Under the pieces are notes generated by a model, which had not been told where the DNA came from, did not search any database, and saw only the letters and a list, made by a program, of their open reading frames with translations. Below, one piece after another: positions 23,483 through 31,407 of a DNA stretch of 64,000 nucleotides (its first letter is position 1; the number at the start of each line of letters is the position of its first letter). The position numbers were made by a program, and so were the translations under genes. Source of the stretch: Dactylosporangium siamense (lineage in GTDB: Bacteria; Actinomycetota; Actinomycetes; Mycobacteriales; Micromonosporaceae); contig NZ_BONQ01000139.1 of NCBI RefSeq assembly GCF_016862795.1, positions 30,880 through 94,879 of the forward strand, in the 5' to 3' direction.

Positions 23483-26400
23483 GTGTCCACGGAGGAGCTC
23501 ACCGAGCGGGTCTCCGCCTGGGTCGAGGAATACCGGTGGTCCGGCGACCCGGCCGCGATCCTCGACGCCACCGCGGGGCGGGACGCGGCGGCGCTGTGGC
23601 GGGCGGTGCGCGGCGTCGACCTGGACACCGCCCCGCCGGCGCTGGAGGCGCTGTTTCTCCGGGCGTGCCGCGCGCTGGGCCGGCTGCACTACTGGCGGCA
23701 CCGGGAATCGGCCGGCGATCGACGCCAAGCCGAGCTGGCCCGGGCGCTGGTGTGCCTGGAGGCCGTCGCGGACGACCACCACGCGGTGCCGCCCGAGCTG
23801 CACCCGCTGGTCGGGCGGTTCACCGACCCCGACGCCCAGGCGGAGGCGGCGGATGCGCTGCTGGCGGCCTCGGCGCGGCTGCCCGACCCGGCCGTGCTGG
23901 ACGCGGCGATCCTGCTGATGACCCCGGCGGTGCGGGCGGTGCCGCGGCGGGACCCGCGCCGCGGCGTCCGGCTGTCGCACCTCTGCCTGGCGCTGCGCCG
24001 CCGGCACGAACGGGACGGCGCCGCGGCCGACCTCGACGCCGCGGTCGCCGCCGGTGAGGAGGCGGCCGACATCGCCGACGGGCGCGGCGAGCCGGCCCCG
24101 GCGGCGTGGGCGCACCTGGCCGCCGCCTACCGGTGCCGCCACCGTCTCCGCGGCCGGGCCGGCGACCTGCGGCGGGCCGTCGCCCTGCTGGAGCGGCGGC
24201 TGGCGGTCACCGGGGCCGACGTGACCGCGCTGGCCGAGCTGGCCGGGGCCTGCCGGCAGCGGTACGAGCAGACGGGCGACCCCGCGCACATCGAGCGGGC
24301 CGTGGCACTGGCCGACCAGGCCGTCCAGTGCGCCGGCGACCAGCCGGGCGCGGCGCTGCTGGTCAGCCTCGGCGGCGCGCTGCTGCTGCGGTACGAGCGG
24401 ACCGGCGCCTGGCCGGACCTGTGCCGCGCGGCCGACCTCAGCGAGCGGGCCCTGTCCGCGCTGCCGCCCGACCACCCGGACCGTGGCGCTCACCTGGCGG
24501 CGGCCGCGTCGGTCCTGCTCAAGCGGCACGAGCACAGCCGGTCGCCGCAGGACGTGCGGGCCGCCGTCGACCTCTACGAGCAGGCGCTGGCGACGCTGCC
24601 CGACGACGACCGCGCCCGCCCGGGGCTCCTGCGGGGCCTTGCCGGTGCGCTCCATCAGCGCCACCTCAGCACCGGCGGCGACGCCGACCTGGACCGGGCG
24701 GTGACGCTGGCCGGCTGGGTGCTCGCCGCGGTCCCGCCCGGCCATCCCGACCGGGCCGCGGTGACCATGGAGGTCGCGGCCGTCCACCTGACCCGGCATG
24801 CCCACACCGGCGTGCTCGCCGACCTGGCCCGCGCCATCGACCTGGCCGGGCCGGTGCTCGCGGCCGGCGGACCACCGCCGTGGCTGTCCACCCTGGGCGA
24901 CGCCTACCGGCAGCGGCACGGCGTCACCGGAGACCTCGCCGATCTCGACCGGGCGATCGCGCTCGGCGAGCGGGCGGTGGCCGGCACCGACGTCGGGCTG
25001 GCCGCGCGACAGGTGCGGCTCGCGACGGCATACTGGCGCCGCGACCGTGAGCGTCACCTGGACCGTGAGGACGACCCGGGCCGTGAGGGCGACCCGGGCC
25101 GTGGGAGCGACCTGGACCGCGAGGGCGACCTGGACCGTGGGAGTGACCTGGACCGGGCGGTCGAGGTGGCCACGCGGGCCGTGGCCGGCACCCCCGCCGA
25201 TCACGCGGAGCGGCCCGGCCGGCTGTCGCTGCTCGCCGAGCTGCGGCTGGACCGGTTCCGGCGCGGCGGCGCGCCCGGCGACGCGGACGAGGCGGTCCAC
25301 CTCGGCGAGCTGGCGCTGGCGACCGCCCCGGCCGGGCACCCCGGCCGCGCCCGGTTCATCGCCACCGTCTGCGCCGCCCACCTCGAACGCGACGCCGGGC
25401 TGGTGGACCCGGACCGGCTCCGCGACCTGGCGGCCGGCGACACCGGCGCGCTGGGCTCGGCGCCGCTGGACCGCCTGGCCGCCGACCACGCCGCCGGCTC
25501 GCTCGCGCTCGCGGCCGGCGACGCGCCGCTGGCCGTGCGGCTGCTGGACCGGGCGGTGGCGCTGCTGCCGTCCGCGGCGCCGCGGGAGGCCGGCTGGGCC
25601 GACCAGCAGCACCGGCTCGGCCGGCAGGCCGGTCTCGTCGGCGACGCCGTGGCGGCGCACTGCGCGGCGGGTGACCCGGCCGGGGCGGTCGAGGTCGCCG
25701 AACTCGGGCGGGGCGTGCTGCTCGCGAGCCAGGCGACCACCCGCGTCGACCCTGGACTGGCCGAACGCGGGCCACACCTCGCGGCCCGGTTCGCCTGGGT
25801 GTGCGAGCGGCTCAACGCGCCGGACTTCCCGGCCGACGAGCGGCGGCGGTGGTGGGCCGACCACGACGCGCTGCTCGCCGAGATCCGGCGGGTGCCGGGT
25901 CTGGAGGGGTTCCTGGCCGCGCCCCGCCTCGCGGACCTGCGCCCCGCCGTGGAAGGTGGCTACGCGGTGCTGGTCAACCCGAGCCGGCACCGCGGCGACG
26001 CGGTCATCGTGCCGCCCGACGCCCCGCCGTGGCAGGTCGAGCTGCCCGCCCTGCGACTGTCCGACGTCGACGCCCGCGTGTCGCGGCTCCTCGGCGCGTT
26101 CGAGCGCCGGGCGTCCCCGGCCCGGCTGGTCCGCGACGTCCTGAACTGGCTGGACGAGGCGGTCGTGGGTCCGGTGCTCGCCGCGCTGCCCGCGACGGAG
26201 GCGGCGCCGTGCCGGGTGTGGTGGCTGCCGACCGGCCCGCTCGGCCTGCTGCCGCTGCACGCCGCCGGTGCCGCCCCCGACGTGCTGGTCTCCTCCTACG
26301 TGCCGTCCCTGCGGGCCCTGCGAGCGGCCCGCGCCCGGCCGGCCACGACCCGGCGCGAGCACCTCACCGTGGCGTTGCCGCACACACCGGGCCTCGCCGA

Positions 26401-26920
26401 CCTGCCGGCGGCCGCCCGCGAGGCCGCCGCGCTGGGCGGCACGGTGCTCACCGGGGAGCGGGCCACCGCCGGCCGGGTGGTGCCGGCCATCGAGGCCGCC
26501 ACCTGGGCGCACTTCGCCTGCCACGGCGTGCTCGACCCGGTGTCGCAGGCCGGCAGCGGGCTGCGGCTGTTCGACCGGACGCTGCGCCTGCCGGAGGTCG
26601 GCGGGCTACGGCTGGCCGAGGCGGAGCTGGCATACCTGTCCGCCTGCTCGACCGCCAACCACGGCCTGCGATACGCCGACGAGGTGCTGCACCTCGCGTC
26701 CGCCTTCCAGCTCGCCGGCTTCCGGCACGTGGTGGCGTCGCTGTGGCCGCTCGACGACGGCACCGCCCTGAAGGCCGCCCGCGCCTTCTACCGCGGGCTG
26801 CCGGACGCGCCGGTCGCCGACGGCGCTGCCACGGTCCTGCACCGGGTCACCCGGCAGCTGCGCGCGGCGAACCCGGACCGCCCCGACCTCTGGGCCCCGC
26901 TGATCCACAGTGGACCGTGA
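23483..26920 (+). CDS. TPR-CHAT caspase-like protease
   Basis: 1145 residues. Residues up to about 760 form degenerate tetratricopeptide helices (recurring LDRAVAL/LGERAV motifs). The C-terminal third is a CHAT domain with HFACHG (His1014) and LSACSTA (Cys1055), the expected catalytic dyad, and the conserved ASLWPLDD segment. CHAT proteins are caspase/separase-like proteases; some are activated by partner sensors in antiphage defence. A GTG start 6 bp after the WD40 stop indicates an operon. An 18-bp tandem repeat (25043-25150) has expanded inside the TPR region. The stop lies 2 bp from the convergent VOC gene. Confidence 0.9.
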   Translation: MSTEELTERVSAWVEEYRWSGDPAAILDATAGRDAAALWRAVRGVDLDTAPPALEALFLRACRALGRLHYWRHRESAGDRRQAELARALVCLEAVADDHHAVPPELHPLVGRFTDPDAQAEAADALLAASARLPDPAVLDAAILLMTPAVRAVPRRDPRRGVRLSHLCLALRRRHERDGAAADLDAAVAAGEEAADIADGRGEPAPAAWAHLAAAYRCRHRLRGRAGDLRRAVALLERRLAVTGADVTALAELAGACRQRYEQTGDPAHIERAVALADQAVQCAGDQPGAALLVSLGGALLLRYERTGAWPDLCRAADLSERALSALPPDHPDRGAHLAAAASVLLKRHEHSRSPQDVRAAVDLYEQALATLPDDDRARPGLLRGLAGALHQRHLSTGGDADLDRAVTLAGWVLAAVPPGHPDRAAVTMEVAAVHLTRHAHTGVLADLARAIDLAGPVLAAGGPPPWLSTLGDAYRQRHGVTGDLADLDRAIALGERAVAGTDVGLAARQVRLATAYWRRDRERHLDREDDPGREGDPGRGSDLDREGDLDRGSDLDRAVEVATRAVAGTPADHAERPGRLSLLAELRLDRFRRGGAPGDADEAVHLGELALATAPAGHPGRARFIATVCAAHLERDAGLVDPDRLRDLAAGDTGALGSAPLDRLAADHAAGSLALAAGDAPLAVRLLDRAVALLPSAAPREAGWADQQHRLGRQAGLVGDAVAAHCAAGDPAGAVEVAELGRGVLLASQATTRVDPGLAERGPHLAARFAWVCERLNAPDFPADERRRWWADHDALLAEIRRVPGLEGFLAAPRLADLRPAVEGGYAVLVNPSRHRGDAVIVPPDAPPWQVELPALRLSDVDARVSRLLGAFERRASPARLVRDVLNWLDEAVVGPVLAALPATEAAPCRVWWLPTGPLGLLPLHAAGAAPDVLVSSYVPSLRALRAARARPATTRREHLTVALPHTPGLADLPAAAREAAALGGTVLTGERATAGRVVPAIEAATWAHFACHGVLDPVSQAGSGLRLFDRTLRLPEVGGLRLAEAELAYLSACSTANHGLRYADEVLHLASAFQLAGFRHVVASLWPLDDGTALKAARAFYRGLPDAPVADGAATVLHRVTRQLRAANPDRPDLWAPLIHSGP
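25043..25150 (+). repeat. 18-bp in-frame minisatellite (6 units) in the CHAT gene
   Basis: Six consecutive 18-bp units, each starting GACCGTGAG or a close variant, encode hexapeptides of the form [D/G]-R-[E/G]-x-x-[L/P] at residues 521-556. The unit length keeps the reading frame, so copy number could vary by slippage without breaking the protein. Confidence 0.85.
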
Positions 26921-26922
26921 GG

Positions 26923-27306
26923 CTACTGCCACACGCGCGCGAGGCGCTGGAAGACCTCCGGGTCGCTGTGCAGCGGGATGACGCACATGAGGTGCCCGCC
27001 CGGCGCCCGCAGGTGGTGGCATTCCAGCCAGCGGCCGATCTCGACGGCGCCGAGCGCCACGAGCCGCGCCGTCTCGGCCTCGACGTCGTCGGTTTCGAAG
27101 TCGAGGTGATACCGGGGCTGGTCGTCGACGGCCTGCACCCCCATGACCAGCTCCGGCAGCGCGCCGCGCAGCCCGGTGAACTGCTCCTCGCCGGGGACCG
27201 GGGTCGCCGGCACGCCGAGCGCGCCGGACCAGAACGCCGCGGCCTCGGGCGCCTCGCCGGTCGGCACGTCGATGAGGATCGTCGAGAGTCTGCTGCGATG
27301 TGTCAC
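26923..27306 (-). CDS. VOC (glyoxalase/bleomycin-resistance fold) protein
   Basis: 127 residues with the paired beta-alpha-beta-beta-beta modules of VOC proteins: an N-terminal LSTILIDVPTGEAPEAAAFW, YHLDFETDDVEAET in the middle and a C-terminal LRAPGGHLMCVIPL. Metal ligands are uncertain. The GTG at 27306 is chosen because the longer frame runs back into the upstream SDR gene. It follows the SDR by 40 bp on the same strand and is probably cotranscribed with it under the TetR repressor. The substrate is unknown. Confidence 0.83.
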   Translation of the reverse strand: MTHRSRLSTILIDVPTGEAPEAAAFWSGALGVPATPVPGEEQFTGLRGALPELVMGVQAVDDQPRYHLDFETDDVEAETARLVALGAVEIGRWLECHHLRAPGGHLMCVIPLHSDPEVFQRLARVWQ

Positions 27307-27346
27307 GGTCAGATCCTGCTCCGCCGGTGGCGGGCCCGCCACCGAG

Positions 27347-28048
27347 TTACGGATAGGTGACCTCCGGCGGGCCGGCCGTGTCGTGCATGCTCCAGAGCAG
27401 GTCGGCGAGGTGGGCGGGGTCGACCGTGGGGATGTCGGGGACGGGTTCGCCGGCGGCCCTGGACGCCTCCAGCCGCGCGTGGAACGGCGTGTGCTCGATC
27501 GCGGCGCCGACGTAGAGCCCGCCGACGAAGACACCCCGGCCGGCGACCGCGGCGTGCAGTGCCTGGAGGTAGTTGCGCTGCGCGGCCAGGATGACGCCGC
27601 CGGCGATGTGCGGATTGCCGTGCAGGGCGCTGGCTCCCTGCGCGCTCAGGATCGCGCCGCTGCCCCGGGTGAGCATGGCCGGCAGGAACTCGCCGGTCAG
27701 CGCGAGCAGCGTGGACAGGCCGAGCGGCAGGAGGTCCAGCGCGTGCCGCGGGGTCAGGTCGAGCACCGGGACGAACCCGTCGGCGGCGGCGCCGTAGTAG
27801 AGCACGTCCGGGTCGCCGACCGCGGCGCGGATGCGTCCGGCCAGCTCCGGGACGCCGCCGGTGTCGGCGAGGTCGGCGACGATCACGTGCGCCCGCGCCC
27901 CGGCGCCGGTCAGCTGGGCGGCGAGCCGGTCGAGCGGCTCCTGGCGGCGGGCCACGAGGGCGACGGTCCAGCCCTCGCGCGCGTGCCGGTGGGCGACGGC
28001 TTGGCCCAGGCCCGGGCCGGCCCCGAGCACGACGATCGACTTGGACAC
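27347..28048 (-). CDS. Short-chain dehydrogenase/reductase family protein
   Basis: 233 residues. The Rossmann motif is GAGPGLG (residues 9-15) with VALVAR after beta-2, typical of NADP-binding SDRs. The catalytic Ser is replaced or shifted (LSAQGASALHG), and the usual YxxxK appears only as a weak match near NYLQA, so it may be an atypical SDR. It is divergent from a TetR gene across an operator-rich 70-bp gap, so it is the likely regulated target. Confidence 0.82.
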   Translation of the reverse strand: MSKSIVVLGAGPGLGQAVAHRHAREGWTVALVARRQEPLDRLAAQLTGAGARAHVIVADLADTGGVPELAGRIRAAVGDPDVLYYGAAADGFVPVLDLTPRHALDLLPLGLSTLLALTGEFLPAMLTRGSGAILSAQGASALHGNPHIAGGVILAAQRNYLQALHAAVAGRGVFVGGLYVGAAIEHTPFHARLEASRAAGEPVPDIPTVDPAHLADLLWSMHDTAGPPEVTYP

Positions 28049-28073
28049 GGCGACAGCTCCTTCAACGATGGAT

Positions 28074-28112
28074 AACTTGACGCTAGGGTCAAGTTGACGG
28101 TGCCGTCAAGTT
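28074..28112. promoter_or_regulatory. Overlapping TetR operators in the SDR/TetR divergent promoter
   Basis: AACTTGAC (28074-28081) and GTCAAGTT (28088-28095) form a perfect 8-bp inverted repeat with a 6-bp spacer. TTGACGG (28094-28100) and CCGTCAA (28103-28109) form a second one. GTCAAGTT recurs at 28105-28112, 17 bp from the first copy. This layout fits two TetR dimers controlling both directions. Confidence 0.75.
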
Positions 28113-28118
28113 GCTATC

Positions 28119-28706
28119 GTGAGGTGCGTGAACTCCAGCACGCCGGGGGTGCCCCTGCGGGCCGACGCCGCCCGCAACGTCACCCAGATCCGCGCCGCCG
28201 CCATCGCCGCGTTCCGCGGACGTGGGCTGGGCACGCCGCTGGAGGAGATCGCCGCGGCGGCCGGGGTCAGCAAGGCCACCGTGTACAACCGCTTCGGCGG
28301 GCGGGACGGGCTCATCGACGCCGTGATCGGCGAGCTCGTCGCCGCCGAGCTGCACGCGATCATGGACCGGGCCCGCTGGGTCGACGACCCCTGGCAGGCC
28401 GTCGCCACCTACGTCGGCGACCGGCGCGACCTGCAGTTCCGCGAGCCCGCCTTCACCGACGCGCTGCTGATGCTCTACCCGAACTCCGCGCAGCTCGTCG
28501 CGCTCGCCACGGCCGCCACCGACATGACCGAACGGCTGCTGCGGCGCGGCCACGACGCGGGCGTGCTGCGCGAGGACTTCACCGCCGGCGACCTGTACTA
28601 CGCCGACGTCGCCAACGGGCTCGCCCTCCGCGCGCTGCGGACGCCGTCGCGCGAGGACTACGACCGCCGGACCCGGTTCTTCATCGACGGCCTGCACCCG
28701 CGCTAG
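28119..28706 (+). CDS. TetR-family transcriptional repressor
   Basis: 195 residues. The N-terminal helix-turn-helix is clear: TQIRAAAIAAFRGRG then LEEIAAAAGVSKATVYNRFGG. The ligand-binding C-terminal half (about 85-195) is unspecific. Starts at GTG 28119 or 28128 are both possible; neither has a good ribosome site, so the mRNA may be leaderless. It is divergent from the SDR-VOC pair, and the intervening palindromes suggest autoregulation and control of those genes. Confidence 0.88.
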   Translation: MRCVNSSTPGVPLRADAARNVTQIRAAAIAAFRGRGLGTPLEEIAAAAGVSKATVYNRFGGRDGLIDAVIGELVAAELHAIMDRARWVDDPWQAVATYVGDRRDLQFREPAFTDALLMLYPNSAQLVALATAATDMTERLLRRGHDAGVLREDFTAGDLYYADVANGLALRALRTPSREDYDRRTRFFIDGLHPR

Positions 28707-28728
28707 GCACCGCCCTTCCGAAAATCTC

Positions 28729-28738
28729 AACACGTGTT
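28729..28738. promoter_or_regulatory. 10-bp palindrome before the CocE-like gene
   Basis: AACACGTGTT is a perfect palindrome in a short AT-rich stretch between the TetR stop and the CocE-like start, about 80 bp before the ATG. It resembles TetR-type operators with AACA/TGTT arms and may be bound by a regulator other than the adjacent TetR protein. Confidence 0.4.
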
Positions 28739-28815
28739 TATATTGCTTCGAGACGGGCGTGCTGAGCTGCACGAACGGCACCGCCGCGCGGCCGTACCGA
28801 GCAAGGAGTGCGCCA

Positions 28816-30558
28816 ATGAGCGATGACCAGAGGATCTACCTGCCGTCCCAGCCGCTGCGGCCCGGTGACCGGTACGGCATCCTGAGTGACTTCGAACCGG
28901 GAACCCGGACCCTGCCGGCGGGCTTCCAGATCGCGCCGCCGTTCCGGCCGATCCCGGTCGACATCGTCCTGGAGAAGGACGTCGCCGTGACCTTGCGTGA
29001 CGGCGTCACGATCTACGTCGACGTGCTGCGCCCCGCCGGCACGGACCCGGTGCCCGTGATTGTCGCGTGGAGCCCGTACGGCAAGGGCCAGGGCACCTCG
29101 ACCAGCGTGATGGGCGTGTTCGGGCTGGTCGGCCTCGACAACGGGATCCTCTCCGGGCTGGCGAAGTTCGAGGCCCCTGACCCGGCGTACTGGTGCGCGC
29201 GGGGCTACGCGATCTGCAACCCCGACGTGCGGGGCGTGGCCAGCTCCGAGGGCGACAGCGTCCTGTGGGACCGCCAGGAGGGCCTGGACTGCTACGACCT
29301 GATCGAGTGGCTGGCCGGGCAGGAGTGGTGCACCGGCAAGGTCGCGATGAGCGGCACGTCCTATCTCGCGGTGTCGCAGTGGTTCACCGCGGCCGAGCAG
29401 CCGCCGCACCTGGCCGCGATCAACCCGTGGGAGGGCGTCAGCGACGTGTACCGCGACCTGGTGCTGCGCGGTGGCATGCCGGACACCGGGTTCGCCCGTC
29501 AGCTGCGGGACTTCAGCTTCTGGGGGCTCGGGCGCAAGGAGGACATCGTCGCGGAGGCTGAGCGGTATCCGCTGATGACCGACCTGTGGCAGGACAAGAT
29601 CCCGGACTTCGACCGGATCACGGTGCCGGCCTACGTGGTGGCCAGCTACTCCAACACCCTGCACACCGCCGGGACGTTCCGTGCCTGGCGGCGGATGGCG
29701 TCGGCGGAGAAGTGGCTGCGGGTGCACAACACGCAGGAGTGGCCGGACTACTACGACGAGGCCAACGTGGAGGACCTGCGGCGGTTCTTCGACCACTACC
29801 TCAAGGACGAGGACAACGGCTGGGAGCACACGCCGCGCGTCCGGTACAGCGTGCTGGACCTGCGCGGCGGTGACCGGGTCGGCGTCGCCGCGGGCGAGTT
29901 CCCGCCGGCCGACGTCACCCCGACGAACTACTACCTCGACGGCCGCTCGCGCGCCCTGACCACGACGGTGCCGGCGGACGCGGTGCCGGCCGCCTACGAC
30001 GTCGGCGCCAACCCGGATGTGGTCTCCTTCGTCGTCCGGTTCGACCGGGAGACCGTCCTCGTCGGCTACCCGAAGGCGCACCTGTGGGTCGAGGCGCACG
30101 GCGCCGACGACATGGACCTGTTCGTCCTCGTCCAGAAGCTCGACGCGCACGGCACCCCGCTGCAGGCGTTCACCACCCCCAACCAGGGCCCGATGGTGCA
30201 GGACCTCACCGAGCGCGGCGCCACGATCCTGCGGTACAAGGGATCCGACGGACGCCTGCGGGTCTCGCTGCGCCACCTCGACGAGCAGCTGTCCACCGCC
30301 GACGTGCCGGCGCACAGCTTCGACCGGGTCGAGAAGCTCGCCCCGGGTGAGATCGTCGACGTGGAGGTCGACCTGCTGCCGGTCGGGCTCGTCTTCCACC
30401 CCGGCGAGCAGCTCCGCCTCGTCGTCAGCGGCCGGAACCTGCTCGGGCCGATGATGCCCAGGCTGGTCGAGTACACCCCGGCCAACAGCGGCCGGCACGT
30501 CATCCACACCGGCGGCGAGCACGCCTCCTACCTGCGGCTGCCGGTCCAGACGGGGTAG
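28816..30558 (+). CDS. CocE/NonD family hydrolase (X-Pro dipeptidyl-peptidase-like)
   Basis: 580 residues, cytoplasmic. The alpha/beta-hydrolase core holds VTLRDGVTIYVDVLRP, the oxyanion-loop WSPYGKG, and the nucleophile motif GTSYLA (Ser near 176). The C-terminal jelly-roll domain (about 350-580) ends in the typical SGRNLLGPM...HVIHTGG region. Family members cleave esters or amides such as cocaine, or act as acylamino/X-Pro peptidases. AAGGAG lies 7 nt before the ATG. Substrate not predictable. Confidence 0.87.
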   Translation: MSDDQRIYLPSQPLRPGDRYGILSDFEPGTRTLPAGFQIAPPFRPIPVDIVLEKDVAVTLRDGVTIYVDVLRPAGTDPVPVIVAWSPYGKGQGTSTSVMGVFGLVGLDNGILSGLAKFEAPDPAYWCARGYAICNPDVRGVASSEGDSVLWDRQEGLDCYDLIEWLAGQEWCTGKVAMSGTSYLAVSQWFTAAEQPPHLAAINPWEGVSDVYRDLVLRGGMPDTGFARQLRDFSFWGLGRKEDIVAEAERYPLMTDLWQDKIPDFDRITVPAYVVASYSNTLHTAGTFRAWRRMASAEKWLRVHNTQEWPDYYDEANVEDLRRFFDHYLKDEDNGWEHTPRVRYSVLDLRGGDRVGVAAGEFPPADVTPTNYYLDGRSRALTTTVPADAVPAAYDVGANPDVVSFVVRFDRETVLVGYPKAHLWVEAHGADDMDLFVLVQKLDAHGTPLQAFTTPNQGPMVQDLTERGATILRYKGSDGRLRVSLRHLDEQLSTADVPAHSFDRVEKLAPGEIVDVEVDLLPVGLVFHPGEQLRLVVSGRNLLGPMMPRLVEYTPANSGRHVIHTGGEHASYLRLPVQTG

Positions 30559-30560
30559 TC

Positions 30561-30583
30561 ACGGCTCGGGCGGGCGGAGCCGT
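30561..30583 (+). terminator. Short stem-loop after the CocE-like gene
   Basis: A perfect 7-bp stem ACGGCTC/GAGCCGT with a 9-nt loop begins 2 nt after the stop codon. It is weaker than other terminators in the window. Confidence 0.45.
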
Positions 30584-30629
30584 CGGGCGGCGTGGCTTGG
30601 TACCGTGGCCGCCGTTGCTGGAGGTGCTC

Positions 30630-31331
30630 ATGGTGCTCAAGGTCATCGGCTACTGGGACGGTCCCGCGGCGCCCGCCGGCCTGCCCGACGTCTGCGGCTT
30701 CGTCGCCACCGACGCCGACCCGGCCGTCCAGCGCACGGTCGCGGCCTACCTGCGCTCCGGCACCGTCCTCGCCGTCGCGGCGGGCATGTCGCGGTGCCGG
30801 CTGTGCGGCATCGCCAACGGCAGCGCCGAGCTCACCGACGGCACGCACTTCGTGTGGCCGGAGGGCCTCGCGCACTACGTCGAGGCGCATGATGTCAGGC
30901 TGCCCGAAGAGGTCGCCGCCGTCGCCGCCAGCGGCCCGGCGCCTGCCGTCGACCCGGCTCCGCTGGAAGCCGCGTCGTTGGACCTGACCTGGTGGTGCGC
31001 GCTCGGCACGCCGGATCCGGTCGTGCACCGGCTGGGTTGCCGGCACAGCGGCCGGACCGCGCCGTGGGACCTGCCGACCAGTGCCGACGTCTACGTGGAC
31101 CGGGTGCCCGACGGTGCCGTCGCCACGCTGGGCCGGATCCGGACCCTGCTCGGCGCCCAGTGGCAGATCTCCGACCTGCGCCGGATGCTCACCACCCAGC
31201 CGTTCCTGGCCGTCGCCGGCGGCAACCCGGCCGCCCTGCACCGCGCCCTGGACGGCGCCGCCCCGCTGCGGCCGTTCCTGTTCCACCGCACGCCGGGCGG
31301 TCTGGAGCCGATCTGGCCCGACGAGGTGTAA
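30630..31331 (+). CDS. Orphan protein with C-x-x-C motif and a domain shared with the 62323 gene
   Basis: 233 residues, preceded by GGAGGT 4 nt before the ATG. Residues 50-90 hold CRLCGIANGSAELTDG followed by VWPEGLAHYVE, a pattern I recognise from a widespread uncharacterised family, possibly zinc-binding. The last ~85 residues (from ADVYVD, through WQISDLRRML and QPFLAV, to PIWPD) align clearly with the end of the protein at 62323-62958. No membrane segment. Function unknown. Confidence 0.7.
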   Translation: MVLKVIGYWDGPAAPAGLPDVCGFVATDADPAVQRTVAAYLRSGTVLAVAAGMSRCRLCGIANGSAELTDGTHFVWPEGLAHYVEAHDVRLPEEVAAVAASGPAPAVDPAPLEAASLDLTWWCALGTPDPVVHRLGCRHSGRTAPWDLPTSADVYVDRVPDGAVATLGRIRTLLGAQWQISDLRRMLTTQPFLAVAGGNPAALHRALDGAAPLRPFLFHRTPGGLEPIWPDEV

Positions 31332-31407
31332 GCCGGCGGCAACGGGTAGGCCCTCCGGCGGAACGTGGCGAACCAGAGGCCGTGCCCGTCGAACGGAGGA
31401 CGTGCTC

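Noticed and set aside
25043..25150. CRISPR-like array
   Set aside because: The units are contiguous 18-mers with no spacers, in frame within a large gene, and no cas genes are nearby.
21593..26524. A 1643-codon open frame on the reverse strand
   Set aside because: It is antisense to the WD40 and CHAT genes, is Arg/Gly/Val/Pro/His-rich with no recognisable domain, and results from high GC suppressing stop codons.
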